Shown piece by piece: positions 8,982 to 16,538 of a DNA stretch of 64,000 nucleotides (position 1 is its first letter; each line of letters begins with the position of its first letter). Both the position numbers and the translations under genes were made by a program. The DNA is taken from positions 1 through 64,000 of the forward strand of contig CAZEHS010000001.1 of the NCBI GenBank assembly GCA_964511875.1, given 5' to 3'. The notes below the pieces were generated by a model that saw nothing but the letters and a program-made list of their open reading frames with translations, had not been told where the DNA came from and did no database searches. This DNA is from CAZEHS01 sp964511875. Lineage in GTDB: Bacteria; Bacillota; Clostridia; Peptostreptococcales; Acidaminobacteraceae.

Positions 8982-10844
8982 TTATTCCTTCTGTGTCTGT
9001 ACCATCCGAAAATACTCATACACCTTGAGTGCAGCCCGCCGGTTCATGCCGGGAACCTGAGACAGATCATCGACTGATGCGCTGCGGATGGCTTCCATGT
9101 TCTTGAAATGTGCCAGCAATGCGTTACGGCGAGTCACTCCGATTCCTGAAATGTCATCCAGCCCGGACAGATTGGCAGCCTTACTGCGCAGATTCCGATG
9201 GTACATGATGGCGAATCGGTGGACTTCTTCCTGTATCCCTGCAACGAAACGATACAGGTCATCCCGGCCAAGATCTCGCATTGATCCTCTGAAATAGATC
9301 TCCCTTGTCCGATGACGGTCATCCTTCACCATGCCAGCTACCGGAATCATTGGAAGATCCAGCGCCTTGAGAACATCCTGAACTGCATGGACCTGCCCTT
9401 TTCCCCCATCGATCAGGATCAGATCGGGAAAACGGCTGAAATTCGCCTGATTCCCATTTTCAGATCCTCCCTGTTCCTTTAGGCCGCGCTGAAATCGTCT
9501 GAACAGGACTTCCTGCATACTCCCGACATCATTAGGCCCTTCGATGGTGCGGATTTTGAAACGTCGGTAGTCACTATTCTTCTTGCGCCCATTCTCATAG
9601 ACAACCATGGAGCCGACGGCATGGAGACCCGTGAGATTGGAGATATCGTATGATTCAATCCGGGCAGGGGGCTGAGGGAGTTCCAGTAGGGTCTGAAGCT
9701 CTGATATATGCCTTTTACCGGCTTCATCATCGCGGATCAGTTTTTCCTGGAATTTATCCAGATATTCAACTGCATTGGTTCCCACTAGCTCCACAAGCTT
9801 CTTCTTCTCACCTTTTTCAGGGACAATCAGCCGAACCTTTGATCCTTTAAGGGTTCTGAGCCAGGATTCCAGCAGTTCCTGGTCTTCCAACGGTTCCGGC
9901 AGCAATATCTCGCCTGGAATCAGAGCAGTACCGGAATAGAACTGCTGAATGAAAGTCCCAATGAGTTCTCCCGGCAGTATATCCGATGAATCCTCTATCA
10001 GATATTGCTCCCTTCCAATCAGGTGTCCGCCGCGGATGAAAAAGATCATCATGCAGGTCCGGGTATCGGCTTGAGCAAAATGAATCACATCCTGATCCCC
10101 CTCAGAAGAGGACACCATTTTCTGTCTTTCTTTAAGCGACACCAAGGCCTGGATATTATCTCTGATTTCTGCAGCACGCTCAAAATCAGTGGTCTGGGCT
10201 GCAGCCTGCATCTGCTGTTCCAGCGTTTTAACAAGCTCGTCGGTTTTGCCGCTGAGAAACCTGAGGATCCCTTCAACATGGGTCCGGTATTCCTCCTTGT
10301 GCACATCCCCTTTACACGGCCCCAGACATTGATGTATATGGTAGTTCAGACATGGTCTTTCCGACACACGCCTCATATCGCGATTGCATTTCCTTATGGG
10401 AAACAGCTTTTGGATGATTTCAATGGTGCGGTTGACCGTATCGGCGCTGGTGTAGGGTCCGAAATAACGGGCCTTGTCCTTCAAAACCTGACGGGTCTTC
10501 ATCACACGGGGAAAATCCTCCTGGACAGTCACTTTAATGTATGGATAAGCCTTGTCATCCTTGAGGAGAACATTGAATCGGGGTTTGTGACGTTTGATCA
10601 GATTGGATTCCAGGATCAGCGCTTCCATCTCGGAGTCTGTAAGGATATATTCAAACTCCTTCACATTGGTCACCATGGTCTGAATCCTGAGGGGATGCTT
10701 CCCAACGTTTTGGAAATACGAAGAAACCCTCTTTTTCAAGGATTTAGATTTGCCGATGTACAGGATCTGTCCATCCCCATCCTTCATGATATAGATACCC
10801 GGGTGGTCTGGCACCGTTTTCAATTGTTCCTTTACATCAAACAT
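8982..10844 (-). CDS. uvrC: UvrABC excinuclease subunit C
   Basis: UvrC makes both incisions in nucleotide excision repair. The product has an N-terminal GIY-YIG nuclease domain (GIYIMKDGDGQILYIGKS), a central UvrB-binding UVR motif (TDFERAAEIRDNIQAL), an RNase H-like endonuclease domain (ESYDISNLTG; LILIDGGKGQ) and a C-terminal helix-hairpin-helix pair (ISGIGVTRR; VPGMNRRAALKVYEYF). MFDVKEQLK is chosen as the start by similarity to family N-termini, with GGTGAA upstream. An in-frame ATG at 10880 would add 12 residues. I see no LexA box upstream. Confidence 0.95.
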   Translation of the reverse strand: MFDVKEQLKTVPDHPGIYIMKDGDGQILYIGKSKSLKKRVSSYFQNVGKHPLRIQTMVTNVKEFEYILTDSEMEALILESNLIKRHKPRFNVLLKDDKAYPYIKVTVQEDFPRVMKTRQVLKDKARYFGPYTSADTVNRTIEIIQKLFPIRKCNRDMRRVSERPCLNYHIHQCLGPCKGDVHKEEYRTHVEGILRFLSGKTDELVKTLEQQMQAAAQTTDFERAAEIRDNIQALVSLKERQKMVSSSEGDQDVIHFAQADTRTCMMIFFIRGGHLIGREQYLIEDSSDILPGELIGTFIQQFYSGTALIPGEILLPEPLEDQELLESWLRTLKGSKVRLIVPEKGEKKKLVELVGTNAVEYLDKFQEKLIRDDEAGKRHISELQTLLELPQPPARIESYDISNLTGLHAVGSMVVYENGRKKNSDYRRFKIRTIEGPNDVGSMQEVLFRRFQRGLKEQGGSENGNQANFSRFPDLILIDGGKGQVHAVQDVLKALDLPMIPVAGMVKDDRHRTREIYFRGSMRDLGRDDLYRFVAGIQEEVHRFAIMYHRNLRSKAANLSGLDDISGIGVTRRNALLAHFKNMEAIRSASVDDLSQVPGMNRRAALKVYEYFRMVQTQKE

Positions 10845-10941
10845 GGCTTCACCATTTTCAACCCGTATTTTCGCATTCACTACGCAGTGCCTTATCAGAC
10901 CATTTTAACATAGGTGTTTCGTATTGTCTTTGTCATCGCTG

Positions 10942-10970
10942 TTGCAAACGGATTCGCTTAATGTTAATCT
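10942..10970 (+). promoter_or_regulatory. Putative promoter of mntP
   Basis: TTGCAA, a 17-base spacer and TAATCT place transcription start just before the riboswitch. Confidence 0.5.
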
Positions 10971-10985
10971 ATGGTTAGATATTCT

Positions 10986-11066
10986 GTGAGGGAGTAGTTT
11001 GCACGGTTTTTCCGTGTGGCAAATCAACATGCTGGCCTTAAAGGCCTGGTTTGCCTTAATGAACAA
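10986..11066 (+). ncRNA. yybP-ykoY (manganese) riboswitch
   Basis: The leader has the hallmarks of this class: GGGAGTAG near the 5' end, a hairpin ACGG-TTTT-TCCGT, then TCAACATGCTGGCC-TTAA-AGGCC and a closing AATGAACAAGAC. It lies between a promoter and a terminator and precedes an Mn2+ efflux gene, which is the typical arrangement. Mn2+ binding should favour read-through. Confidence 0.85.
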
Positions 11067-11106
11067 GACTCATGGGTGGTTTCATACACCCATGGGTCAT
11101 TTTTTT
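11067..11106 (+). terminator. Riboswitch-controlled intrinsic terminator
   Basis: A 12-pair stem, GACTCATGGGTG against CACCCATGGGTC with one G-U pair, is followed by ATTTTTTT. Its 5' arm directly abuts the end of the riboswitch core, as needed for ligand-dependent anti-termination. Confidence 0.85.
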
Positions 11107-11126
11107 GAGCCGAAAGGAGAAAGAGA

Positions 11127-11690
11127 ATGGAATTTTGGGAGTTGTCAGCAATTGCAGTGGGGCTTTCGATGGATGCGTTTGCCGTTTCCATTTGCAAAGG
11201 TCTTTCAATGAAGAAGAGGAATTACACCCGGGCTCTGATCACAGGTGCGTTTTTCGGTGGATTCCAAGCGGCAATGCCGTTGATCGGTTATCTGTTGGGA
11301 GTGCAGTTCAAGAATTACATAACATCTTTTGATCACTGGATTGCATTTGTGCTTCTCGCAATCATCGGAGCCAAGATGCTGATCGATTCCCGAGAAATGT
11401 GCCATATCCCCGATGACACATTCTGTCTGAAAAACCTGACAGTTATGGCTGTAGCAACCAGCATAGATGCCTTAGCAGTCGGCGTGTCATTTGCATTCCT
11501 GAAAGTGGATATACTTCCTGCAGTCACGATGATTGGGGTTACAACTTTTTTCCTTTCATTCCTTGGCGTGGGAATTGGAAACATTTTCGGCTTCAGATTC
11601 AAATCAAGAGCTGAAGCAGCCGGTGGAATTATCCTGATTGCAATGGGCTTCAAAATTCTTTTGTCGCATCTTGGCGTCGCGGGATTCTGA
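11127..11690 (+). CDS. mntP: Manganese efflux pump MntP
   Basis: A 187-residue membrane protein of the MntP/YebN (DUF204) family with six predicted hydrophobic segments. The two internal repeats carry the conserved acidic motifs GLSMDAFAVSICKGL and ATSIDALAVGVSFAF, whose aspartates are needed for Mn2+ export in E. coli. AAAGGAG lies seven bases before the ATG. The upstream manganese riboswitch agrees with the substrate and suggests expression only when Mn2+ is high. Confidence 0.95.
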   Translation: MEFWELSAIAVGLSMDAFAVSICKGLSMKKRNYTRALITGAFFGGFQAAMPLIGYLLGVQFKNYITSFDHWIAFVLLAIIGAKMLIDSREMCHIPDDTFCLKNLTVMAVATSIDALAVGVSFAFLKVDILPAVTMIGVTTFFLSFLGVGIGNIFGFRFKSRAEAAGGIILIAMGFKILLSHLGVAGF

Positions 11691-11711
11691 ACCTTGCATC
11701 GGATAAGTGTT

Positions 11712-11736
11712 GTACAGGATGGTGATCCTGTTGTAC
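11712..11736. other. Hairpin after mntP without a T-run
   Basis: GTACAGGAT pairs with ATCCTGTTGTAC across a four-base loop (one bulged base). No run of T follows, so it may protect the mntP mRNA end rather than terminate. Confidence 0.4.
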
Positions 11737-11771
11737 CATGAGCATAGTAAGTTGTAAAGGAGGAATGGATC

Positions 11772-12026
11772 GTGAAACGAATTGCAGTCATTGGCGCAAT
11801 CTTAGACAAACCCAGTGAAGCCAATCACAAATTCAATGATACGCTGAGTGAGTTCAAGCATATCATTCGGGGTCGGATGGGCATTCCCTTTCATGAGGAA
11901 GACATCTCCGTTGTCTCAATCACTGTGCTTGGAACTCTGGACGAAATCAATAGCCTGACCGGCAAGCTTGGAAACATTCCCAGCATTACCGTCAAAACAT
12001 CGATTTCAAAAAAAGAACTGGAATAG
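11772..12026 (+). CDS. TM1266-type iron-only hydrogenase system regulator
   Basis: An 84-residue protein, MKRIAVIGAILDKPSEAN..., with an ACT-like beta-alpha pattern. It resembles the small 'putative iron-only hydrogenase system regulator' family (TM1266), which is found next to hydE/hydG in many anaerobes. It starts with GTG after AAAGGAGG. The hydEGF promoter overlaps or immediately follows its stop codon, so it may be transcribed separately from the maturases. Its biochemical role is unknown; nickel- or RNA-binding has not been inferred here. Confidence 0.8.
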   Translation: MKRIAVIGAILDKPSEANHKFNDTLSEFKHIIRGRMGIPFHEEDISVVSITVLGTLDEINSLTGKLGNIPSITVKTSISKKELE

Positions 12027-12028
12027 AC

Positions 12029-12056
12029 TTGACATAACGCTAATTTATGATAACAT
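12029..12056 (+). promoter_or_regulatory. Putative sigma-A promoter of hydEGF
   Basis: A perfect TTGACA, a 16-base spacer and TAACAT begin two bases after the regulator gene's stop codon. They imply a 5' leader of roughly 240 bases before hydE. Confidence 0.65.
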
Positions 12057-12064
12057 TTTAACAA
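12047..12064. promoter_or_regulatory. Rex-like operator overlapping the hydEGF -10
   Basis: ATGATAA-CATT-TTAACAA has one perfect Rex half-site and matches 12 of 14 defined bases of the consensus. It covers the -10 hexamer, the classical position for repression. Confidence 0.5.
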
Positions 12065-12159
12065 GCGTTCCATCTTGAAACCTGATTGCATATGCTTTTG
12101 AGTTTCGAGAACCTAACATGCTATACCCGAACCTAATGAAAAAGATGTAAATCTGATTC

Positions 12160-12238
12160 GAAAGGCAAGCGGCCATAAAGACGAACCGTTATGGAATTTA
12201 TAATAACGGCTGATGCTTATGACTCCGGACTGCCTTTC
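12160..12238 (+). ncRNA. Structured leader RNA upstream of hydE (candidate aptamer domain)
   Basis: Perfect 8-base arms GAAAGGCA (12160-12167) and TGCCTTTC (12231-12238) close a 79-base domain. Inside it CCGTTAT pairs with ATAACGG, or alternatively CCATAA pairs with TTATGG. The 3' arm is shared with the following terminator, the layout of a transcriptional riboswitch. The first and last bases (AAAGGCAAGC; TTATGAC) resemble c-di-GMP-I RNAs, but the conserved GACGCAAAGC core is absent, so I leave it unassigned. Confidence 0.55.
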
Positions 12239-12276
12239 ACTATTCGCCAAACGAATAGACTGAACGGCAGTTTTTT
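12230..12276 (+). terminator. Conditional terminator in the hydE leader
   Basis: CTGCC (12230-12234) pairs with GGCAG (12266-12270), stacking on CTATTCG-CCAAA-CGAATAG, and six T follow directly. CTGCC overlaps the 3' arm of the preceding domain, so the two folds exclude each other. Confidence 0.65.
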
Positions 12277-12305
12277 ATTCACTAATACATTGAAAAGGCG
12301 GGCCT

Positions 12306-13349
12306 ATGATTTATAAGCTGATTGATGCGCTCGACAAGAATGGCGATCTCCCGGAAAATGACCTGCTTGCAATCCTTGATCAGATTGATAGCACCAGTTA
12401 TGAGTATCTCCGGGAAAAAGCGGACAGAAAGCGCAAGCTCCATTACGACGACAGGGTATTTATGCGCGGACTCATTGAATTTACCAACTTTTGTGCTCAG
12501 GACTGCTCTTATTGCGGCATACGTGCCTCCAACATCAAGGCTGACCGATACCGCTTGACTCAGGAAGATATTCTTTCGTGCTGTGCCGAGGGCTATCGCC
12601 TGGGTTATCGGACTTATGTGCTTCAGGGCGGCGAAGATCCATGGTTTACCGATGAAAAGCTGTGCGCAATCATTGAAGAAATAAAAACGCGGTTTCCGGA
12701 TACAGCAATTACCCTCTCTGTGGGTGAACGGTCCAGAGAAAGCTATCAGCGACTGTTTGATGCCGGAGCTGACCGATACCTGCTTCGTCATGAAACCGCT
12801 TCAAAAAGACTCTATGAACGGCTCCATCCCGGAATGAGTTTTACAAACCGGATGGAATGCCTGAAAAACCTCAAGGAAATCGGCTTTCAAGTGGGTGCAG
12901 GTTTTATGGTGGGATTACCGGACCAGACTAATTCCGATCTTGTGATGGATCTGAAGTTCCTTCACGATTTCAATCCGCACATGATCGGCATCGGCCCTTT
13001 CATCCCCCACTCGGATACCCCATTGGGTGGAAGCGACGGAGGCACAGTCGAAAAAACACTTGTGATGGTGGCCCTGACTCGCCTGATGGTTCCGGGAGCA
13101 TTGATGCCTGCAACCACGGCCATGGGTACACTGGATTCACTCGGTCGTGAAAAAGCAATTAAGGCTGGAGCCAATGTTGTGATGCCAAACCTCTCGCCAA
13201 CAGATGTGCGGACAAAATACGAAATTTATGAAAACAAGATCTGCACGGGGGATGAAGCCGCTCATTGCAGAGTCTGTATAGAAAAAAGGATTCAGGGCGC
13301 CGGCTATACTGTAGATATGTCGAGAGGAGACCATCATGAACACAAATAG
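12306..13349 (+). CDS. hydE: [FeFe]-hydrogenase maturase HydE (radical SAM)
   Basis: HydE is a radical SAM enzyme that helps build the 2Fe subcluster of [FeFe]-hydrogenase. The 347-residue product carries the SAM-cluster motif as CAQDCSYCGIR, a GGEDPW segment and a BioB-like TIM barrel. The C-terminal CRVC pair fits the optional second cluster of HydE. AAGGCGGG precedes the ATG, and the 3' end overlaps hydG by 14 bases, so translation is probably coupled. No hydrogenase structural gene is in the window. Confidence 0.96.
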   Translation: MIYKLIDALDKNGDLPENDLLAILDQIDSTSYEYLREKADRKRKLHYDDRVFMRGLIEFTNFCAQDCSYCGIRASNIKADRYRLTQEDILSCCAEGYRLGYRTYVLQGGEDPWFTDEKLCAIIEEIKTRFPDTAITLSVGERSRESYQRLFDAGADRYLLRHETASKRLYERLHPGMSFTNRMECLKNLKEIGFQVGAGFMVGLPDQTNSDLVMDLKFLHDFNPHMIGIGPFIPHSDTPLGGSDGGTVEKTLVMVALTRLMVPGALMPATTAMGTLDSLGREKAIKAGANVVMPNLSPTDVRTKYEIYENKICTGDEAAHCRVCIEKRIQGAGYTVDMSRGDHHEHK

Positions 13350-14742
13350 CAATCTTAACGAGACTGATTTCATCGATCATGGATATGTGGAACAGCTTCT
13401 AATGCAAAACGACAATGCTTCCCCTGATGAGATCCGAGTGATTCTTGAAAAAGCAAAAGCCTTGAAAGGACTCACTCATGATGAAGTCGCCAAATTGATT
13501 CATGTGGAAGATCCCCAACTGATGAAGGAGATATTCGATGTTGCCGGCGCAATTAAGCAGATAATCTACGGTAAGCGGGTCGTAATGTTCGCCCCTCTCT
13601 ATATCAGCAACTTTTGCGTGAACAACTGCACTTACTGCGGATATCAGAACCATAACAAATTTGCCCGCAGGAAGCTCAATAAGGCTGAAATTGAACAGGA
13701 AGTCAAGCTGCTGGAAAAAATGGGCCATAAGCGTATTGCCCTTGAAGTTGGCGAAGACCCCGTCAACACGCCGATTGAATTTGTACTTGAGGCTATCGAC
13801 ACCATCTATAATACAGAGAACGAAAACGGCAATATCCGACGGATCAATGTGAATATCGCTGCGACCAGCGTAAAGGAATACGAACAGCTGAAGGCAGCCA
13901 ACATCGGCACGTACATCCTTTTCCAAGAAACCTACCATAAGCCTACCTACCAGGCTGTGCATCCTAAAAGCCTAAAGGGCAACTATACCTATCACCTGAA
14001 CGCTTTCGACCGTGCCATGACAGGCGGAATTGACGATGTGGGCGGCGGTGTGCTGTTCGGCCTCTATGATTACAAATTCGAGGTACTTTCCCTGATGCTG
14101 CATAACGAGCATCTTGAGAATACCTTTGGCGTGGGCTTCCACACTATTTCCGTACCCCGTCTTAAAAAAGCCGAAGGGATGACACTGGACCAGTTCAAGA
14201 ACATCCTTACCGATGATCAGTTCAAGAAAATTGTAGCCGTCATCCGTTTGGCGGTACCATTCACCGGCATCCTCCTTTCCACCCGTGAAACCGAGGAAAT
14301 GCGTGAGGAAGTCATCAATTACGGCGTTTCACAGGTGAGCGCAGGCTCACAAACCGGCGTGGGCGGCTACAGCGAACACGAGGAAGGCCAGAGCATAAGC
14401 CAGTTTGAAGGCGGAGACCACCGTTCCCCGATGGAAATCGTGAAAAGCCTTCTGAAAGCCGATTTCATACCAAGCTATTGCACAGCATGCTACCGCTCAG
14501 GCAGAACCGGAGACCGCTTCATGCAGCTTGCCAAATCCGGTCAGATCGGCAACGTATGCCAGCCCAATGCCCTGATGACGCTGATGGAATTCGTTATTGA
14601 TTATGGAGATGAAGAACTGAATGTCCTGGGGAGAAAGACGATATATGACGCCGTTGAGAAGATTCCACGGGATGATATACGCAAATTGACACAGGAGAAT
14701 CTCAAGAAAATTGAAGGCGGTGCTCGGGATCTGTTCCTGTAG
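13336..14742 (+). CDS. hydG: [FeFe]-hydrogenase maturase HydG (tyrosine lyase, radical SAM)
   Basis: HydG cleaves tyrosine to CO, cyanide and p-cresol for the H-cluster. The product has the SAM-cluster motif CVNNCTYCGYQ and, near the C-terminus, CTACYRSGRTGDRFM, which holds the second, dangler-iron cluster (CxxC plus a later Cys in NVCQPN). At 468 residues it has the normal family length. GAGAGGAG precedes the ATG, which lies inside the last codons of hydE. Confidence 0.97.
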   Translation: MNTNSNLNETDFIDHGYVEQLLMQNDNASPDEIRVILEKAKALKGLTHDEVAKLIHVEDPQLMKEIFDVAGAIKQIIYGKRVVMFAPLYISNFCVNNCTYCGYQNHNKFARRKLNKAEIEQEVKLLEKMGHKRIALEVGEDPVNTPIEFVLEAIDTIYNTENENGNIRRINVNIAATSVKEYEQLKAANIGTYILFQETYHKPTYQAVHPKSLKGNYTYHLNAFDRAMTGGIDDVGGGVLFGLYDYKFEVLSLMLHNEHLENTFGVGFHTISVPRLKKAEGMTLDQFKNILTDDQFKKIVAVIRLAVPFTGILLSTRETEEMREEVINYGVSQVSAGSQTGVGGYSEHEEGQSISQFEGGDHRSPMEIVKSLLKADFIPSYCTACYRSGRTGDRFMQLAKSGQIGNVCQPNALMTLMEFVIDYGDEELNVLGRKTIYDAVEKIPRDDIRKLTQENLKKIEGGARDLFL

Positions 14743-14787
14743 TTGACTAATGTCTCAAATTCAACCAATTAAGAATGCAATAGGATT

Positions 14788-14904
14788 TGTCTCCCTCCGG
14801 GAGGGGGATGTCACGGAGTGACAGGGGGAGTCTGCGTGATTTGAATGTCACTGCTCGCAGACTCCTTCCGGCAGCTAGCTGCCACCTTCCTCCCGGAGGA
14901 AGGC
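14788..14904. repeat. Dispersed palindromic element, copy A
   Basis: The hydG-hydF gap holds a GC-rich element bounded by CTCCCTCCGGGAGG and CTCCCGGAGGAAGG, with internal arms GGAGTCTGCG and CGCAGACTCC. Its right half (CTCCTTCCG...CCACCTTCCTCCCGGAGGA) recurs in inverse orientation at 38131-38182. No coding content is seen. It could fold in the hydEGF transcript. Confidence 0.65.
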
Positions 14905-14930
14905 AAAGCCAAAATGACATGGAGATTCAT

Positions 14931-16166
14931 ATGGAAACCAAACAGAAGGTGACTACTCCCATAGAACAATCCAACCTCAACAGCACGCCCAGTGCCAACC
15001 GCACCCACATTGCCATTTACGGCAACCGCAACGCTGGAAAATCCTCATTGCTAAATGCTATAGTCGGCCAGGATATAGCGATCGTCTCGGATGTGAAAGG
15101 CACAACCACGGATCCTGTTTCAAAATCCATGGAGCTGCTTCCTTTCGGCCCTGTTGTCTTCATTGATACAGCCGGCCTGGATGATGACAGCGTACTGGGG
15201 ATGCTCCGCGTGGATAAAACAAAAAAAATTCTTCAGCGGACTGATTTTGCTCTTCTCATCCATGCCATCGACGATTTCGATGAAGCGGCACATGCTGAAG
15301 TGCTGAGCCATTTCAAAAAGTTCCACATCCCTCACCTGCTTGTCTTCAATAAAACCGACCTTGCTGATGATGAATCCCTTTCAGCATTCAAATCACTCCA
15401 CCCAGAAGCTGTTTTCGTTTCAACCAGAGACATGAAAAGTATACATCACTTGAAAACCACTCTGATCAAACGGCTGGAGACAGCTGAACAGGATCCCCCG
15501 ATCATCGGCGATTTTGTTCCTTACGGCGGCACTGTCGTCATGGTGGTCCCCATTGATTCCGAGGCACCGAAGGGGAGGATCATCCTGCCTCAGGTGCAGC
15601 TGATCCGAGACTGTCTGGATCATGGAATCAAGGCCTGCGTGGTTAGGGATACGGAGCTGGAAGAAACGTTGAAGGAATTGAAACGGGTTGATCTGGTGGT
15701 GACAGATTCTCAGGCTTTCGACCGCGTCAGCAAAATGGTACCCGCTCATATTCCACTCACATCTTTCTCGATAGTTTTTGCCCGTTACAAAGGTGATCTC
15801 AAGGTATTTATTGAAGGGACCCAGTCCATACGGAATCTGAAGAACGGCGCGAGGATCCTTATCTCGGAAAGCTGTACCCATAACCACAGTCATGAGGACA
15901 TCGGTCGCGAGAAAATCCCGAAACTGCTGGATAAAAAAGAAGGGAAGAATTTCAACTATGTTTTCCGCATGGGACACGATTTCCCGGAGGATATCGGAAC
16001 ATTCGACCTCATCATCCACTGCGGATCTTGCATGCTCACTAAAAAGACCATGCTGAACCGGATTCAACTTGCCCAGGAGTCAAGCGTCCCCATCACCAAC
16101 TATGGTGTGGTACTGGCGTATGTGACAGATATTCTGGACCGGACGACGCAGATTGAAGGACTCTAA
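14931..16166 (+). CDS. hydF: [FeFe]-hydrogenase maturation GTPase HydF
   Basis: HydF is the GTPase scaffold that transfers the 2Fe subcluster to the hydrogenase. Seen: G1 GNRNAGKSS, G3 DTAGL, G4 NKTD and the C-terminal cluster site CTHNHSHED...HCGSC. METKQKVTTP is chosen as the start because GGAG lies six bases upstream and the 411-residue length fits the family. The frame is open back to 14787, but that part is the palindromic repeat and encodes an implausible Arg/Pro-rich stretch. Confidence 0.96.
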   Translation: METKQKVTTPIEQSNLNSTPSANRTHIAIYGNRNAGKSSLLNAIVGQDIAIVSDVKGTTTDPVSKSMELLPFGPVVFIDTAGLDDDSVLGMLRVDKTKKILQRTDFALLIHAIDDFDEAAHAEVLSHFKKFHIPHLLVFNKTDLADDESLSAFKSLHPEAVFVSTRDMKSIHHLKTTLIKRLETAEQDPPIIGDFVPYGGTVVMVVPIDSEAPKGRIILPQVQLIRDCLDHGIKACVVRDTELEETLKELKRVDLVVTDSQAFDRVSKMVPAHIPLTSFSIVFARYKGDLKVFIEGTQSIRNLKNGARILISESCTHNHSHEDIGREKIPKLLDKKEGKNFNYVFRMGHDFPEDIGTFDLIIHCGSCMLTKKTMLNRIQLAQESSVPITNYGVVLAYVTDILDRTTQIEGL

Positions 16167-16208
16167 AAATTGACCTCCGTTTTATTGGAAAGGCAATGAA
16201 TAACAGTT

Positions 16209-16316
16209 AAAGGGAGAGATTGCCACGTCGCTATGCTCCTCGCAATGACATGCATACCTTGCAACTACAAGGTTGAAGTCTGTCATTGCGAGCATAGCGC
16301 GGCAATCTCTCCCTTT
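16209..16316. repeat. Long imperfect inverted repeat after hydF
   Basis: The left arm (AGGGAGAGATTGCC...CTCGCAATGACA) and the right arm (TGTCATTGCGAGC...GGCAATCTCTCCCT) pair over about 36 bases. A short inner hairpin, ACCTTG-N6-CAAGGT, lies between them. The sequence type (TGTCATTGCGAGC...GGCAATCT) is a common dispersed bacterial repeat. It may also end hydEGF transcription. Confidence 0.7.
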
Positions 16317-16365
16317 TCTCTTGATTATTGACTTTTTCAGTGCCCTCGTTTATTAACGGACATTC

Positions 16366-16530
16366 CTATTCAACTTGCTTTTGTCTGGCTTTTTCCTCAA
16401 GATACACATCGGATACGCGAATCACGCGTTTGGCCGCTTTTATAAATAATGCAATCACGTAAATCGCAGCCCCGAATATCAACAACATGATTCCTAAATT
16501 AATCAATTGAAATAAAAAAGTCCAATTCAT
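16366..16530 (-). CDS. Small single-span membrane protein (54 aa)
   Basis: The product starts MNWTFLFQLINLGIMLLIFG, has one transmembrane helix at about residues 5-30, and ends in a basic/charged cytoplasmic-type tail (KAAKRVIRVSDVYLEEKARQ). GGAGG lies four bases before the ATG, eight bases after the stop of the GH18 gene, so the two are likely co-transcribed. I do not recognise a family. Function unknown. Confidence 0.7.
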   Translation of the reverse strand: MNWTFLFQLINLGIMLLIFGAAIYVIALFIKAAKRVIRVSDVYLEEKARQKQVE

Positions 16531-16538
16531 TTTGCCTC

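Noticed and set aside
10881..10941. LexA box upstream of uvrC
   Set aside because: The nearest candidate, around AACATAGGTGTTTCG, lacks the GAAC-N4-GTTC core.
11333..11824. Minus-strand reading frame across mntP and the following gene
   Set aside because: It runs opposite two well-supported genes, has no ribosome site and resembles no family.
12160..12238. c-di-GMP-I riboswitch before hydE
   Set aside because: Only the outer AAAGGCAA and TTATGAC...TGCC parts look alike. The conserved GACGCAAAGC core and tetraloop/receptor pattern are not found.
14787..14930. Longer HydF N-terminus
   Set aside because: The extra codons lie in the dispersed palindromic repeat; the ATG at 14931 has a good ribosome site and gives the usual length.
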